DNA of 64,000 nucleotides from Candidatus Ideonella esbjergensis (GTDB taxonomy: Bacteria > Pseudomonadota > Gammaproteobacteria > Burkholderiales > Burkholderiaceae_C): the NCBI GenBank assembly GCA_016710065.1, contig JADJLP010000002.1, positions 682,001-746,000 of the forward strand, read 5' to 3'. Position numbers and translations under genes: made by a program. This document shows positions 54,517 through 63,664 of this stretch, piece by piece; position 1 is the stretch's first letter, and the number at the start of each line of letters is the position of its first letter. The notes beneath the pieces are model-generated. The model ran no database searches, was not told the DNA's origin, and saw only the letters and a program-made list of their open reading frames with translations.

Positions 54517-55653
54517 ATGGCTGATCTGTTTGACAACCCCATGGGCCTTATGGGGTTTGAGTTCGTCGAGTTCGCATCCCCCACCCCTGGCCTGCTCGAA
54601 CCGCTGTTCGAGAAGATGGGCTTCACGCTGGTGGCACGCCACCGCTCCAAGCACGTGCTGCTCTACCGCCAGGGCGAGATCAACTTCATCATCAACAACG
54701 AGCCCAAGAGCTTCGCCGGCTATTTCGCGGCCGAGCACGGCCCTTCGGCCTGCGGCATGGCGTTTCGCGTGAAGGACTCGCACCGGGCCTACGCCCGCGC
54801 GCTGGAGCTGGGCGCCCAGCCCATCGAGATCCCCACCGGGCCGATGGAGCTGCGCCTGCCGGCCATCAAGGGCATAGGCGGTGCGCCGCTCTACCTGATC
54901 GACCGCTTTGATGCCGGCCCCCATGCCCCCCAAGGGGGTGACCCGGCTTCGGGCGGCCGTGCGCCGGGTCGGGACGGCATGAGCATCTACGACATCGACT
55001 TCGAGTTCATCGACGGTGTCAGCCGCCGGCCCGTGGGTCATGGCCTCAAGCTCATCGACCACCTGACGCACAACGTCTACCGCGGCCGCATGCATTTCTG
55101 GAGCGCCTTCTACGAGAAGCTGTTCAACTTCCGCGAGATCCGCTACTTCGATATCCAGGGCGAGTACACCGGCCTGACCAGCAAGGCCATGACGGCGCCC
55201 GACGGCAAGATCCGCATCCCGCTGAACGAGGAAGCCAGCAAGGGCACGGGCCAGATCGAAGAGTTTCTGATGCAGTTCAACGGCGAAGGCATCCAGCACG
55301 TGGCACTGCTGACCGACGACCTGCTCACCACCATCGACCAACTGGCCATGGCCGGCATCCCGCTGATGACGGCGCCGGGCGAAACCTACTACGAGATGCT
55401 GGGCGAGCGCCTGCCCGGCCACGGCGAGAGTGTGAGCGAGCTGCAGACCCGCGGCATCCTGCTCGACGGCAGCACCCAGGGTGGCGCGCCCCGGCTGCTG
55501 CTGCAGATCTTCTCGCAAACCCTGCTGGGCCCGGTGTTCTTCGAGTTCATCCAGCGCAAGGGCGACGACGGCTTTGGCGAGGGCAACTTCAAGGCCCTGT
55601 TCGAGTCGATGGAGCGCGACCAGCTGCGGCGCGGGGTGATAGCGGCTGATTGA
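54517..55653 (+). CDS. hpd: 4-hydroxyphenylpyruvate dioxygenase
   Basis: Non-heme iron dioxygenase converting 4-hydroxyphenylpyruvate to homogentisate in tyrosine breakdown, 378 residues. Iron ligands are the histidines in LIDHLTHNVYRG and IQHVALLTDD and the glutamate in FFEFIQRKGDDGFGEGNF; the ending is typical. Residues about 133-153 (GPHAPQGGDPASGGRAPGRD) are an in-frame GC-rich repeat insertion (54915-54975) between the amino-terminal domain and the catalytic domain start MSIYDIDFEFIDG. The rest aligns with ordinary HPPD, so activity is probably kept. AGGAG upstream supports the ATG at 54517. Confidence 0.95.
   Translation: MADLFDNPMGLMGFEFVEFASPTPGLLEPLFEKMGFTLVARHRSKHVLLYRQGEINFIINNEPKSFAGYFAAEHGPSACGMAFRVKDSHRAYARALELGAQPIEIPTGPMELRLPAIKGIGGAPLYLIDRFDAGPHAPQGGDPASGGRAPGRDGMSIYDIDFEFIDGVSRRPVGHGLKLIDHLTHNVYRGRMHFWSAFYEKLFNFREIRYFDIQGEYTGLTSKAMTAPDGKIRIPLNEEASKGTGQIEEFLMQFNGEGIQHVALLTDDLLTTIDQLAMAGIPLMTAPGETYYEMLGERLPGHGESVSELQTRGILLDGSTQGGAPRLLLQIFSQTLLGPVFFEFIQRKGDDGFGEGNFKALFESMERDQLRRGVIAAD
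54915..54975. repeat. GC-rich repeat in frame inside hpd
   Basis: GCCCCCCAAGGGGG (54925-54938) followed by GCTTCGGGCGGCCGTGCGC (54946-54964) repeats the layout of the amylase insertion; the second block differs from the amylase 19-mer at three positions. The reading frame is kept. Confidence 0.7.
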
Positions 55654-55667
55654 TCCTGGCGCATTGC

Positions 55668-55694
55668 CGTCATTCCCGCGAAGGCGGGAATCCA
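55668..55694 (+). repeat. Palindromic TTCCCGC-GCGGGAA repeat, forward
   Basis: Complete forward copy 14 bases after the hpd stop codon. It forms the left end of composite element B and may help end the hpd transcript. Confidence 0.85.
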
Positions 55695-55721
55695 TGGGTT
55701 CGCGCTCACGCGTTGGTGGCG

Positions 55722-55835
55722 GGCAGAGGTCGCCGGGTAACCGCGTGACTGCGTGTCCCCCTCGTTACGTGCCCTCGGTGGGCACGTAACCCTCCTCCTT
55801 TACCTCCGTCACGCGGTCACCCGACACCCTTTGCC
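55722..55835. repeat. MITE-like inverted-repeat element (copy B)
   Basis: A 114-base element with 27-base terminal arms (55722-55748 and 55809-55835) matching at 22 of 27 positions when one is inverted. Its centre holds a perfect 11-base stem, GTTACGTGCCC (55764-55774) with GGGCACGTAAC (55780-55790), around a five-base loop. It is homologous to 3013-3114, which has a different central hairpin at the same place. It lies in the 476-base gap between hpd and the YCF48-like gene, where no gene is seen. Confidence 0.7.
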
Positions 55836-56057
55836 TGAAACGACGGTGGCGCACCACCAGGCGGACCGCCACCGTCAGTGGTTGCAGGGCAGTGGTGGTG
55901 CCTTCGGGCGGAGGGCACATTCGCGTGTGGGTTGACAGCGTCGAGGACCAAGGCGGAACAAGAGCGCTCAGGCGGACCTGAGGGCACGGCGCTTGTCCGC
56001 GAGGAGCCCGTAGGCCGAACGTACCGCCGCTGCACTGCCGCAGCCGACGCAAAGACA

Positions 56058-56084
56058 TGGATTCCCGCCTACGCGGGAATGACG
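56058..56084 (-). repeat. Palindromic TTCCCGC-GCGGGAA repeat, inverted
   Basis: Inverted copy 45 bases past the end of the minus-strand YCF48-like gene. With 55668-55694 it brackets the convergent intergenic region. The stretch between (55836-56057) has no recognisable content. Confidence 0.85.
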
Positions 56085-56129
56085 AAATACGGCCGGCCGC
56101 TATGCGCCGCGAGCAGACCGGCGCTCAGT

Positions 56130-57122
56130 TCAGGGCGCCGCGGCCACCAAGCCACCCAGGCTGAACAGCAAGGGCGCACCCGCCCCCGGCACCAGCGTGG
56201 TCAGGTTCACGCGGTCCCCGCGCAGTTTGGCGGTGAAGCTGGCGCCGTTGTCGGTGCTGGTCAATACGGCGCCCGACATGCCCACCGCCTGCACCTTGCC
56301 GTCGGCCAGCTGGGCCACGGCGGTGAGCGATTGCTGGGTGCCGCTGGGCACCTCCTGCCAGTGCTGGCCCTGGTCGGTGCTGCGGTAGATGTGGCCGCGC
56401 AGGCCCACCAGCAGCAGGCTGCCGTCCTTCAGCGCCTGGCCGGCCCAGAACGAGCCCTTGTTCTCGGTCTGCACCAGCGCCCAGCTGCGGCCGTTGTCGG
56501 CAGAGCGGAACACGCCGCCGCTCTCCGCCGCCGCGAACAGCAAGCCCTGCGGCGCGGCAAACAAGGCCATCAGGTGGCGCTCGCCGTCGTCGCGGTCGTC
56601 CACCAGGTGGCGCTCCTTCCAGGTCTTGCCGCCGTCGTCGGTTTCCAGCGCCAGGCCGAACTGGCCCACGGCCAGACCGTGTTGGGCGTTCTCGAACCAC
56701 ACGGCCATCAGCGCGCGCTCCTTGCCCAGCTCCTCGTGCAGCACGGCCCAAGTCTCGCCGCCGTCGCTGGTGCCCAGCAAAGTGCCGTCGTGGCCGGCCG
56801 CCCAGCCGTGCTGGGCGTCGATGAAATACACACTGGTCAGCACACTGCGCGTGGGTACCGTCCTGGCCTGGCGAAAGGCCTTGCCGTCGTCGCTGAGCAG
56901 CACACCGCCGTAGTCGCCCACGGCCACGATGCGGTTGCCCGCGCGCGTGGCGGCGATGACCGGCAGCTTCTCGGCCTGCACGAAGTGGGGTGCGCTGCGC
57001 AGCTGGTTGGTGGGGGTGGCCGTGTCCGCGGCCGCCATCACCAGGCCGGCAGCCGCCAAGGCCAGCGCGGCCAGGCTCCAACGGGCACGCAGGGGAAAGG
57101 TCTTCAACATGGTCGTGTCCAT
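56130..57122 (-). CDS. YCF48-like beta-propeller protein
   Basis: Exported protein of 330 residues. A signal peptide (ending near AAADTATPT) leads into six or so BNR/YCF48-type blades with repeated motifs GWAAGHDGTLLGTSDGGETW, GLAVGQFGLALETDDGGKTW, VFRSADNGRSW and HIYRSTDQGQHW. Such proteins act as periplasmic assembly or scaffold factors. Its ATG overlaps the RND permease stop by one base; ATG at 57110 is also possible. As last gene of the amine dehydrogenase-linked operon it may assist the permease. The substrate is unknown. Confidence 0.85.
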   Translation of the reverse strand: MDTTMLKTFPLRARWSLAALALAAAGLVMAAADTATPTNQLRSAPHFVQAEKLPVIAATRAGNRIVAVGDYGGVLLSDDGKAFRQARTVPTRSVLTSVYFIDAQHGWAAGHDGTLLGTSDGGETWAVLHEELGKERALMAVWFENAQHGLAVGQFGLALETDDGGKTWKERHLVDDRDDGERHLMALFAAPQGLLFAAAESGGVFRSADNGRSWALVQTENKGSFWAGQALKDGSLLLVGLRGHIYRSTDQGQHWQEVPSGTQQSLTAVAQLADGKVQAVGMSGAVLTSTDNGASFTAKLRGDRVNLTTLVPGAGAPLLFSLGGLVAAAP

Positions 57123-59494
57123 CAGTGGCCAATGGCCGGTGCCTTCACCGGGCCCTTGCGCGGGAACAGCGAATCAAGCATCACCGCAAAGGCCGGCAGC
57201 ACCGTGATGGCCATCACCATGTTCACCATGAACATGAAGGTCAGCAGGATGCCCATCTCGGCCTGGAACTTCAGGTCCGAGAAGCTCCAGGTGGCCACGC
57301 CCACCGAGAGGGTGATGGCGGTGAAGATGGTGGCAATGCCCACCTCGCGCAGCGAGCCGCGCAGTGCCTCCTTGATGGCTTCGCCCTTGGAGAGATGGAT
57401 CAGCAGGCGGTTGTAGATGTAGAAGGCGTAGTCCACCCCGATGCCCGTCGCCAGCACCATCACCGGCAGCGTGGCCACGGTGAGGCCGATGTCCAGCGTC
57501 TTCATGAACCAGTAGCCCAGGAAGGTGGCCAGCGTCAGCGGCACGCAGCAGGCCAGCATGGCGCGCCAGTCGCGGTAGGCCAGCAGCACCAGCACGATGA
57601 TGGCCGCGTACACGTACAGCATCATGGGCAACTCGCGCGCTTCCACTTCCTCGTTCGTGGCAGCCAGCACGCCGTTGTTGCCAGACGCCAGCAGCAACTT
57701 CACGCCCAGCGGCTCGGCCGGAAAGCGGGTGCGGAAATCCTTCACCGCCGCAATGGCCGGCTTGATCGTGGTGGCCTTCTGGTCGGCCAGGAAGATGCTG
57801 GCCGCCATCATGGTGCACGAGCGGTTGAACAGGCCCCCGGCTTCGGGTAGGTAGCCCACCGCCACCTGCAGCGCCTTGCTGTCGCGCGGCAGCGCGGTCA
57901 TCTTGGGGTTGCCCTCGTTCAGACCGGCGTTGGCGAACTTGGCCAGGCTGGACAGCGACGACACCGAGAGCACGCCCGGCACCTGCGACATGTGCTGGCT
58001 GAACTGGTCGATGTGGTTCAGGATGGCAAAGCTGTTGCACGAATCGGCCGGCGTCTCGAACACAACGGTGAGCACGTCCATGCCCAGATCAAAGCGGCTG
58101 ACGATGGCCTTCACGTCCTGGTTGTAGCGCGACTCGGGCCGAAGCTCGGGCGCGCCGGGTTGCAGCGCGCCGATGTGCCGGCCATGGCTCTGCCACACCG
58201 ACACACCCAGCAGCACGGTTGCCACAGCCAGCACCCAGCGGGTGTGTTCGATGTCGGCAATGAAGCCCAGCCGCTCGATCACCTCGCCGCGCTTGGCCTG
58301 TATGCCTTCCAGCCGCAGCGCATAGGCCTGCGAGAAGCTGAAGAACGAGGCCACCAGAGGCAGCATGATGAGGTTGGTGACGATTTTGTAGCCCACGCCG
58401 ATGGAGGCAGTGATGCCCAGCTCGCGGATCATGGGAATGGGGATCATCACCAGCGTGACGAAGCCCACGAAGGCCGTCACCAGGGCCAGCGTGCCGGGGA
58501 TGAAGAGGCTGGAAAAGCTCTCCTTGGCTGCGCCCATGGAATCGGCGCCGCCCGCCACCGCCTTGGAAATGGCATTGATCTGCTGCACGCCGTGCGACAC
58601 GCCGATGGCAAACACCAGAAAGGGCACCAGCACCCCCAGCGGGTCGAGCCCGTAGCCCAGGATCTTGAGGGTGCCAAACTGCCACACCACCGAGGTCATG
58701 GAACAGATGATGGGCAGAAAGGTCAACTTCCAGGAGCGGCAGTACCAGTAGACCGCGCCGATGGTGAGCAAGGTGGCCAGCGCGAAGAACACCATCACGC
58801 TGCGGGCGCCGTCGGCGATGTCGCCGATGCGCTTGGCGAAGCCGATGATCTCGATCTCCAGGTCAGGTGTCTGCAGCTTGCTGCGGATGTCGGTTTCCAG
58901 CTTCTTGGCCAGGTCGAGGTAGTCGAGCTGAAGGTGGGAGGTGGGGTCCTCCTCCAGCAAGTCGGCCACCACCATCGCGGCGGTGTTGTCGTTGGCCACC
59001 AGGTTGCCCATGTAGCCGCCGCGCACCACGCGGTCGCGGATGCGGGTGATCTGCTCGGTGTTCAACGCATCGGGCGTGACCGTGCCGCCGATCACGTCCT
59101 CGGCGCTCAGGCCTTCTTCGGTCAGTTCATAGACGCGGGTGTTGGGCGTCCACAGGCTTTGCACCGAGCGACGGTCGACCCCCGGCAGAAACAGCACCGC
59201 CTCGGTCACCTGGTGCAGCTTCTTCAGCGCTTCGGGCGTCCAGATCTCGCCCTTGGTGGAGCGCACCACCACCATCACGCGGTTCGCGCCAAACAGCTCG
59301 GTGCGGTACTTGAAGAAAGTGTCGGTGTACTCGTGTCCCACCGGCAACTGCTTGTCGAAGCCGGCCGACATGTGCAGCTGGCTGGCCAGCCCCGCCATGC
59401 CCAGCGTGAACAGCACCAGCAGCGCCAGCACCGCCTTGCGGTGGCGGAAGAAGAAGTTCTCGAGGGTCTGGACGAAGCCGGCGATGCTGGGCAT
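57122..59494 (-). CDS. RND/MMPL-type permease
   Basis: Inner-membrane transporter of 790 residues with two halves of six helices each and two large periplasmic loops (about 45-225 and 440-600), as in MMPL/hydrophobe exporters. It shows GVDYAFYIYNRL in the second half, and VFAIGVSHGVQQINAISKAV in the first, where the proton-relay region lies. It is shorter than AcrB-type pumps and no membrane-fusion protein gene is near. Co-occurrence with DUF1302, DUF1329 and YCF48-like genes is a recurrent arrangement in proteobacteria; the cargo is unknown, possibly a hydrophobic compound or lipid. Confidence 0.88.
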   Translation of the reverse strand: MPSIAGFVQTLENFFFRHRKAVLALLVLFTLGMAGLASQLHMSAGFDKQLPVGHEYTDTFFKYRTELFGANRVMVVVRSTKGEIWTPEALKKLHQVTEAVLFLPGVDRRSVQSLWTPNTRVYELTEEGLSAEDVIGGTVTPDALNTEQITRIRDRVVRGGYMGNLVANDNTAAMVVADLLEEDPTSHLQLDYLDLAKKLETDIRSKLQTPDLEIEIIGFAKRIGDIADGARSVMVFFALATLLTIGAVYWYCRSWKLTFLPIICSMTSVVWQFGTLKILGYGLDPLGVLVPFLVFAIGVSHGVQQINAISKAVAGGADSMGAAKESFSSLFIPGTLALVTAFVGFVTLVMIPIPMIRELGITASIGVGYKIVTNLIMLPLVASFFSFSQAYALRLEGIQAKRGEVIERLGFIADIEHTRWVLAVATVLLGVSVWQSHGRHIGALQPGAPELRPESRYNQDVKAIVSRFDLGMDVLTVVFETPADSCNSFAILNHIDQFSQHMSQVPGVLSVSSLSSLAKFANAGLNEGNPKMTALPRDSKALQVAVGYLPEAGGLFNRSCTMMAASIFLADQKATTIKPAIAAVKDFRTRFPAEPLGVKLLLASGNNGVLAATNEEVEARELPMMLYVYAAIIVLVLLAYRDWRAMLACCVPLTLATFLGYWFMKTLDIGLTVATLPVMVLATGIGVDYAFYIYNRLLIHLSKGEAIKEALRGSLREVGIATIFTAITLSVGVATWSFSDLKFQAEMGILLTFMFMVNMVMAITVLPAFAVMLDSLFPRKGPVKAPAIGH

Positions 59495-59510
59495 GGGGTG
59501 CTTGGAAGAC

Positions 59511-61292
59511 TCAGAAGATCATCTGGAAGCTGGCGCCCAGCACGTCGCGGTCGCGCATCAGGTTGAGGTTGCCGCCGCCAAAGAAGTTGGTGTAGTTCAC
59601 GCCCACCTTGTAGCGGTTGTGCAGGTCGAAGTTCAGGCCCAGCGCCAGTGCCTTGCGGCCCTCCACGAACGGGATGGTGTTGGGGCTGGTGCCCTTGACG
59701 TCGTGGTAGAAGTCCATGATGGGCGCGACCGTCCAGCCCGACTGGAAGATGTTGGCGTAGGTCAGCCCCAGCTCCAGCACATAGCCCCACGAGGTCTTGG
59801 AGGGCAGCTCGTAGTTGTTGAGCAAATACGGCACGTTGCCCGACAGGTCCAGACCGGGGTAATGCGTCACCGCCATCTCGGCCATCACATAGCCTTCGGC
59901 AGCACCCAGGGCCCGTGTGGCTTCGGATGGCAGGAAGCGGAAGCCCGTGACATGGGCCTGCCACTTTTGCTCATCCTTGTAGCCGTTCATGGTGTACGAG
60001 GTGGCGGAGCCGAAGTTGGCGTTGCCGAAGTAGCTGTAGGGGCCGGCAAAGGGCACGGTCGGGTCGATGCCCACACTGTCACGTGGCCGGTACGACACCT
60101 CGGCGCCCACGGCCCACTCACCGGCCTTGGTGTTCATCGACAGGCCGAACAACTCCTTGTCTTCGCCGTACTGCTCCACCGCGCTGATGTTGATGACGTT
60201 GGCTGTGGCCTGGTCGTAGCGGAAACCCACGAAGGGCAGCTTGTCGTGGTAGCGGATGTAGTAGCCGGCAAATTCGGTGTCGCCCTCCTTGGGCTTGAAG
60301 CGCAGGTTCAGGCCGAACTGGCCCTGGTTGCCGGGCTCTTGCTTGATCACGGGGATCACGCCCGGGCCTTCGTTGGCCATGGAGAGTGAGGCCAGGGTGC
60401 GGCCGCGGGTGGGGTCGAAGTCACCGATGTCGCCCGTGTTCAGGCCCAGCACGCTCGACGGGATGAAGGCACCGCGCTTGCCGCCCTTGCCCAAAAAGTC
60501 GGCCCCCGACCAGTAGGTTCCCGCCGGGTCGAGGATGAAGCTGTTCCACTTGAACTGGTAATAGGCTTCCATGGACACGCCGGGCACGATGCCGGTCGCC
60601 ACCGAGAGCATGGGCGCCGGCACAAAGATTTCTTTCAGCTGTGTGCCGGGGATGTGGATCTTGCGAATGTCGAGCGCGTTGACCGAGTTGACCCCGCCCA
60701 GGATGAAGATGTCCTCGCCCCAGTTGATGACCTGGTTGCCGAACTTGAACTTGGCGGTGTTGTCCCCCAGCTTCACTTCCTTCGAGACCCACAGGTCCAG
60801 CAGCGTGACGTTCTGCTGCATGGCTTTCTTGGCCTCGTCGTCCAGCGGCGTGCGGCGCGTGTCGTTGGCCTTGAAGTCACTGGACCAGGTGAAGCGGCCC
60901 AGCGCGGCCCAGCTGCCCTCTTGCTTGAGGAACAGCTCGTGCGTGCCCTTCACCACGGCCGCAAAGATGTCGCCCTTGCGGTAGTTGAGGTCACCGTCGT
61001 CCACATTGGTGTAGTTGAAGTCGGGGTTGGCGCTGCCGCCATTGCCCGCGCCATTCACCAGTGTGCCCAGCAGGCCGGTGGTGGGCACGCTGCCACCCGA
61101 GTCATTGCCGATGATGGACTTGTCGGGCGAGCTCATGCGCCGTTGCGCGCCGAACGACAGCGTGGTGTCAAAGCTGCCGGTGACGCCGTTTTCCAGCTCG
61201 AACTTGCCGGCATGTGCCTGCAACGAGAGGCTGGCCGCCACGGCGGCGGCGGCCAGGGCCAGGGTGTGGCGCACGAATTGGGGCTGTGTCAT
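59511..61292 (-). CDS. DUF1302 family outer-membrane-like protein
   Basis: Protein of 593 residues with a signal peptide (MTQPQFVRHTLALAAAAVAASLSLQAHA) and a long amphipathic beta-rich body that ends in aromatic LGASFQMIF, as outer-membrane barrels do. The content (ELENGVTGSFDTTLSFGAQRRM, NQVINWGEDIFILGGVNSVNALD) matches DUF1302. It may be a barrel for hydrophobic substrates. The ATG at 61292 is chosen for the signal peptide. It follows DUF1329 by 48 bases. Confidence 0.88.
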   Translation of the reverse strand: MTQPQFVRHTLALAAAAVAASLSLQAHAGKFELENGVTGSFDTTLSFGAQRRMSSPDKSIIGNDSGGSVPTTGLLGTLVNGAGNGGSANPDFNYTNVDDGDLNYRKGDIFAAVVKGTHELFLKQEGSWAALGRFTWSSDFKANDTRRTPLDDEAKKAMQQNVTLLDLWVSKEVKLGDNTAKFKFGNQVINWGEDIFILGGVNSVNALDIRKIHIPGTQLKEIFVPAPMLSVATGIVPGVSMEAYYQFKWNSFILDPAGTYWSGADFLGKGGKRGAFIPSSVLGLNTGDIGDFDPTRGRTLASLSMANEGPGVIPVIKQEPGNQGQFGLNLRFKPKEGDTEFAGYYIRYHDKLPFVGFRYDQATANVINISAVEQYGEDKELFGLSMNTKAGEWAVGAEVSYRPRDSVGIDPTVPFAGPYSYFGNANFGSATSYTMNGYKDEQKWQAHVTGFRFLPSEATRALGAAEGYVMAEMAVTHYPGLDLSGNVPYLLNNYELPSKTSWGYVLELGLTYANIFQSGWTVAPIMDFYHDVKGTSPNTIPFVEGRKALALGLNFDLHNRYKVGVNYTNFFGGGNLNLMRDRDVLGASFQMIF

Positions 61293-61340
61293 AGGTACTC
61301 CTGAAGCGTTTTGAACGGGCAAGGACGGGCGTGGCGTGGC

Positions 61341-62711
61341 TCAGCGCTCGCCGGCACGGCGCAGCTCGTCAGACTCGAAGCGCTTGGGGTCGATGCGGCC
61401 TTCTTCGCCAGCCAGCCAGTCGGTGGGCTTGCTCTCTTGTGTGGCGTTCTCGGCCAGGTAGCGGTTCACCGTCAAATCCCAGGACATGAACTCCTGGCTC
61501 ACGCAGGCGCCCAGCTCCACGGCCGGGTAGATGGAGGCCTCCATCACGCGCCACAGCTTGCCCTGGGCGTCGTACTGGTCGGCGGCCATCAGCATCCAGG
61601 TGTCTTCGTCGAGGTAGAAGGTGCGGGTGGCAAACATGTGGCGCATGCCCTGCTTCACCTTGGCTTCCACCTTCCACACGCGGTGCAACTCATAGCGCAT
61701 CAGGTCGCGGTTCGGGTACAGGCCCTGGTACACCTCGCTGAGCTTGCGCTTGGCCACGAACTTGAAGCTGTTGTAGGGGATGTAGAGCTCCTGCTTGCCC
61801 ACCAGCTTCCAGTCATACCGGTCCAACGAGCCGGCGAACATGGGGTACTGGTCGGCGGTTTCCAGGTTCTCGTAGCCGGGGATGGGGTTGTCGTAGTCAA
61901 AAGCCGGCAGCCGGCGCACGCGGCGCTGGCCGGGAAAGTACATCCAGGCGTCGGAGGTGCGGTTGCCCAGGAAGTAGTGCGCCAGGATGACCTCGCCCAC
62001 ACGCGACGCAGGGGCTGCTGCCACGTTGAGGATCTTCATTTGCACACCGCCCACGTCCTCGGGCGATTTGGCCTTGGTGGACGAGAACGGCATCCAGGTC
62101 ATCTGGTCCTGCGCCAGGCCGTAAAAGCTGCCATCGGGGTTGATGAAGTTGGTCTGGTAGTGCTCGATACGGCCTTCGCCCTGCCAGCGCAGGCGGTGGT
62201 TCCACACGGCTTCAGCGCCGTTTTGCGGGATGGGAAAGCCAAAGCCGCCACCCACGGCGGTGACCAGGTTGTCCTTGCCATCGGTGCTGAGCTTGGCCAG
62301 CGTGGCGTTCTGCGCGGTGCGCTGGTTCACCTCGTCCGGGTAGCCGCAGCTGCGGTGCGAGGGGTACACGTCCATGCGGTAGCCCTTGCGGGTCTTCAGC
62401 AGCTCGATCTGGCCGGCGCTGAGCTGGGCCTTGTACTTGTCGACGTTGCCCGCGTCGATGCTGAACAGCGGCTTTTCGGCGGCAAACGGGTCCACCCGCG
62501 CGTCGCTGAGCTTGCGCTTGCCGCGCGGCGTGCCGCCCTTCCACTCAGGGATGCTGCCGTCCTTGTTGCCGGCACGCTCGGCCCCCGCAGGGGTGAGCTC
62601 TTTGCCCAGCTTGGCGGCCTCGGCGGCCGACACGGCTGCCGCCGCTGGCAGCGCGAGGCAGGCCAGCGCCATGGCGCCAAGGGTGAATCGCAGGGTGTGG
62701 GTTTTGTTCAT
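61341..62711 (-). CDS. DUF1329 family periplasmic protein
   Basis: Exported protein of 456 residues, related in fold to LolA-like lipid carriers (family knowledge). A signal peptide ends near AAAAVSA; blocks GGGFGFPIPQNGAEAVWNHRLRW, DAWMYFPGQRRVRRLPAFDYD and RTFYLDEDTWMLMAADQYDAQGKLWR are characteristic. GGAGCTCACC precedes the ATG at 62711. It lies 31 bases downstream of the second cytochrome c, so the amine dehydrogenase genes and this envelope module seem to be one transcript. Confidence 0.9.
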   Translation of the reverse strand: MNKTHTLRFTLGAMALACLALPAAAAVSAAEAAKLGKELTPAGAERAGNKDGSIPEWKGGTPRGKRKLSDARVDPFAAEKPLFSIDAGNVDKYKAQLSAGQIELLKTRKGYRMDVYPSHRSCGYPDEVNQRTAQNATLAKLSTDGKDNLVTAVGGGFGFPIPQNGAEAVWNHRLRWQGEGRIEHYQTNFINPDGSFYGLAQDQMTWMPFSSTKAKSPEDVGGVQMKILNVAAAPASRVGEVILAHYFLGNRTSDAWMYFPGQRRVRRLPAFDYDNPIPGYENLETADQYPMFAGSLDRYDWKLVGKQELYIPYNSFKFVAKRKLSEVYQGLYPNRDLMRYELHRVWKVEAKVKQGMRHMFATRTFYLDEDTWMLMAADQYDAQGKLWRVMEASIYPAVELGACVSQEFMSWDLTVNRYLAENATQESKPTDWLAGEEGRIDPKRFESDELRRAGER

Positions 62712-62742
62712 GGTGAGCTCCATCTCGCAGTGGTTCTATCGG

Positions 62743-63189
62743 TCAGTCCAGCTTGAAACCTTGTGCGCGCAGCTTTTCGACAACCAGCTGGCGCGTGTGG
62801 GGGGCGTCGTTCAGGGGCACGGCGCGCAGGCGCGTGACCTCGTCGGTGGTGTAGGGCACGAAATCGGCCGGAACTTCGTTGCGACTGATGGCATACAACA
62901 TCCAGTTCAGCATCGCTGCGGTGTCGGCATCGCCCAGCGACGATTGGGAGGTGCCAGGCACCTGCACCAGGAAGGCGCGGCCCTCGGGCAGGCGCAGAAA
63001 GTGGCCGACCTGGCCACTCATGCGCGGGATGCCGCTGTCCGGGCGGCCGTCGCCATTGGGTTGGTGGCAGCCAGAGCAGTGCAGCAGGTAGTTGGTGCGG
63101 TTGCGTGCATCGCTGTTGGCGGCCAGCGCCGACGCACCCAGCGCACCGAGCATCAGCCCCCATATCCATCCGAGTGCACGGCGCCGCAT
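62743..63189 (-). CDS. Periplasmic monoheme cytochrome c
   Basis: Protein of 148 residues with a signal peptide (MRRRALGWIWGLMLGALGASALA) and one heme-attachment motif CSGCH near residue 38 (LLHCSGCHQPNGDG). A methionine in GIPRMSGQVG could be the axial ligand. It starts three bases after the first cytochrome gene, suggesting the two work together in passing electrons from the amine dehydrogenase to the respiratory chain (inference). Confidence 0.88.
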   Translation of the reverse strand: MRRRALGWIWGLMLGALGASALAANSDARNRTNYLLHCSGCHQPNGDGRPDSGIPRMSGQVGHFLRLPEGRAFLVQVPGTSQSSLGDADTAAMLNWMLYAISRNEVPADFVPYTTDEVTRLRAVPLNDAPHTRQLVVEKLRAQGFKLD

Positions 63190-63192
63190 CGC

Positions 63193-63651
63193 TCACTCTC
63201 CCGTCTGCGCCAGCAGGCGGCTGCGCTGGGCGCGGTGCTCGCTGGGCTTGACACTGCGCGCACGTGCCGCAGCGAAGTCCTCGGCGCTGGGAACGGCCGT
63301 GCTGGCGTTGAACTGGGCCAGCACATAGGCCATCACGGCCATCAGATCGGCATCGGGCAGCGCAGCAAAGGGCGGCATGATGCCGTTGTAGGGCTCGCCC
63401 CGCGCGGTGATGGGGCCGGTCATGCCCGACACCAGCGTCTGCGCCAGCCAGGCCCGGCCCTCGGGCAGCGCCGCGCGCCTGGCCAGCGTGCCGGTGAGCG
63501 GCGGCGCAATGCCGGGCGCACCCTCGCCGCTGGCCTGGTGACAGGCCTGGCAAGTGGCGGTAAACAGCTCGGCGCCCGTGGCAGCGTGCGCAACCAGGTG
63601 TGGCAGCACCAGCGCCAACAGGCAGCAGGTGAACGCGGACGGCAGCTTCAA
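63193..63651 (-). CDS. Periplasmic monoheme cytochrome c, TTG start
   Basis: Protein of 152 residues: signal peptide MKLPSAFTCCLLALVLPHLVAHA, heme motif CQACH (TATCQACHQASGEGAPG) and axial-ligand candidate in NGIMPPFAALPDADLMAVMAYV. No ATG fits; the TTG at 63651 makes the signal peptide begin correctly and AGGA lies eight bases upstream, so TTG is chosen. It lies 13 bases after the amine dehydrogenase light chain, the usual place for electron carriers in such clusters. Confidence 0.85.
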   Translation of the reverse strand: MKLPSAFTCCLLALVLPHLVAHAATGAELFTATCQACHQASGEGAPGIAPPLTGTLARRAALPEGRAWLAQTLVSGMTGPITARGEPYNGIMPPFAALPDADLMAVMAYVLAQFNASTAVPSAEDFAAARARSVKPSEHRAQRSRLLAQTGE

Positions 63652-63664
63652 GGCGTCGGTCCTG

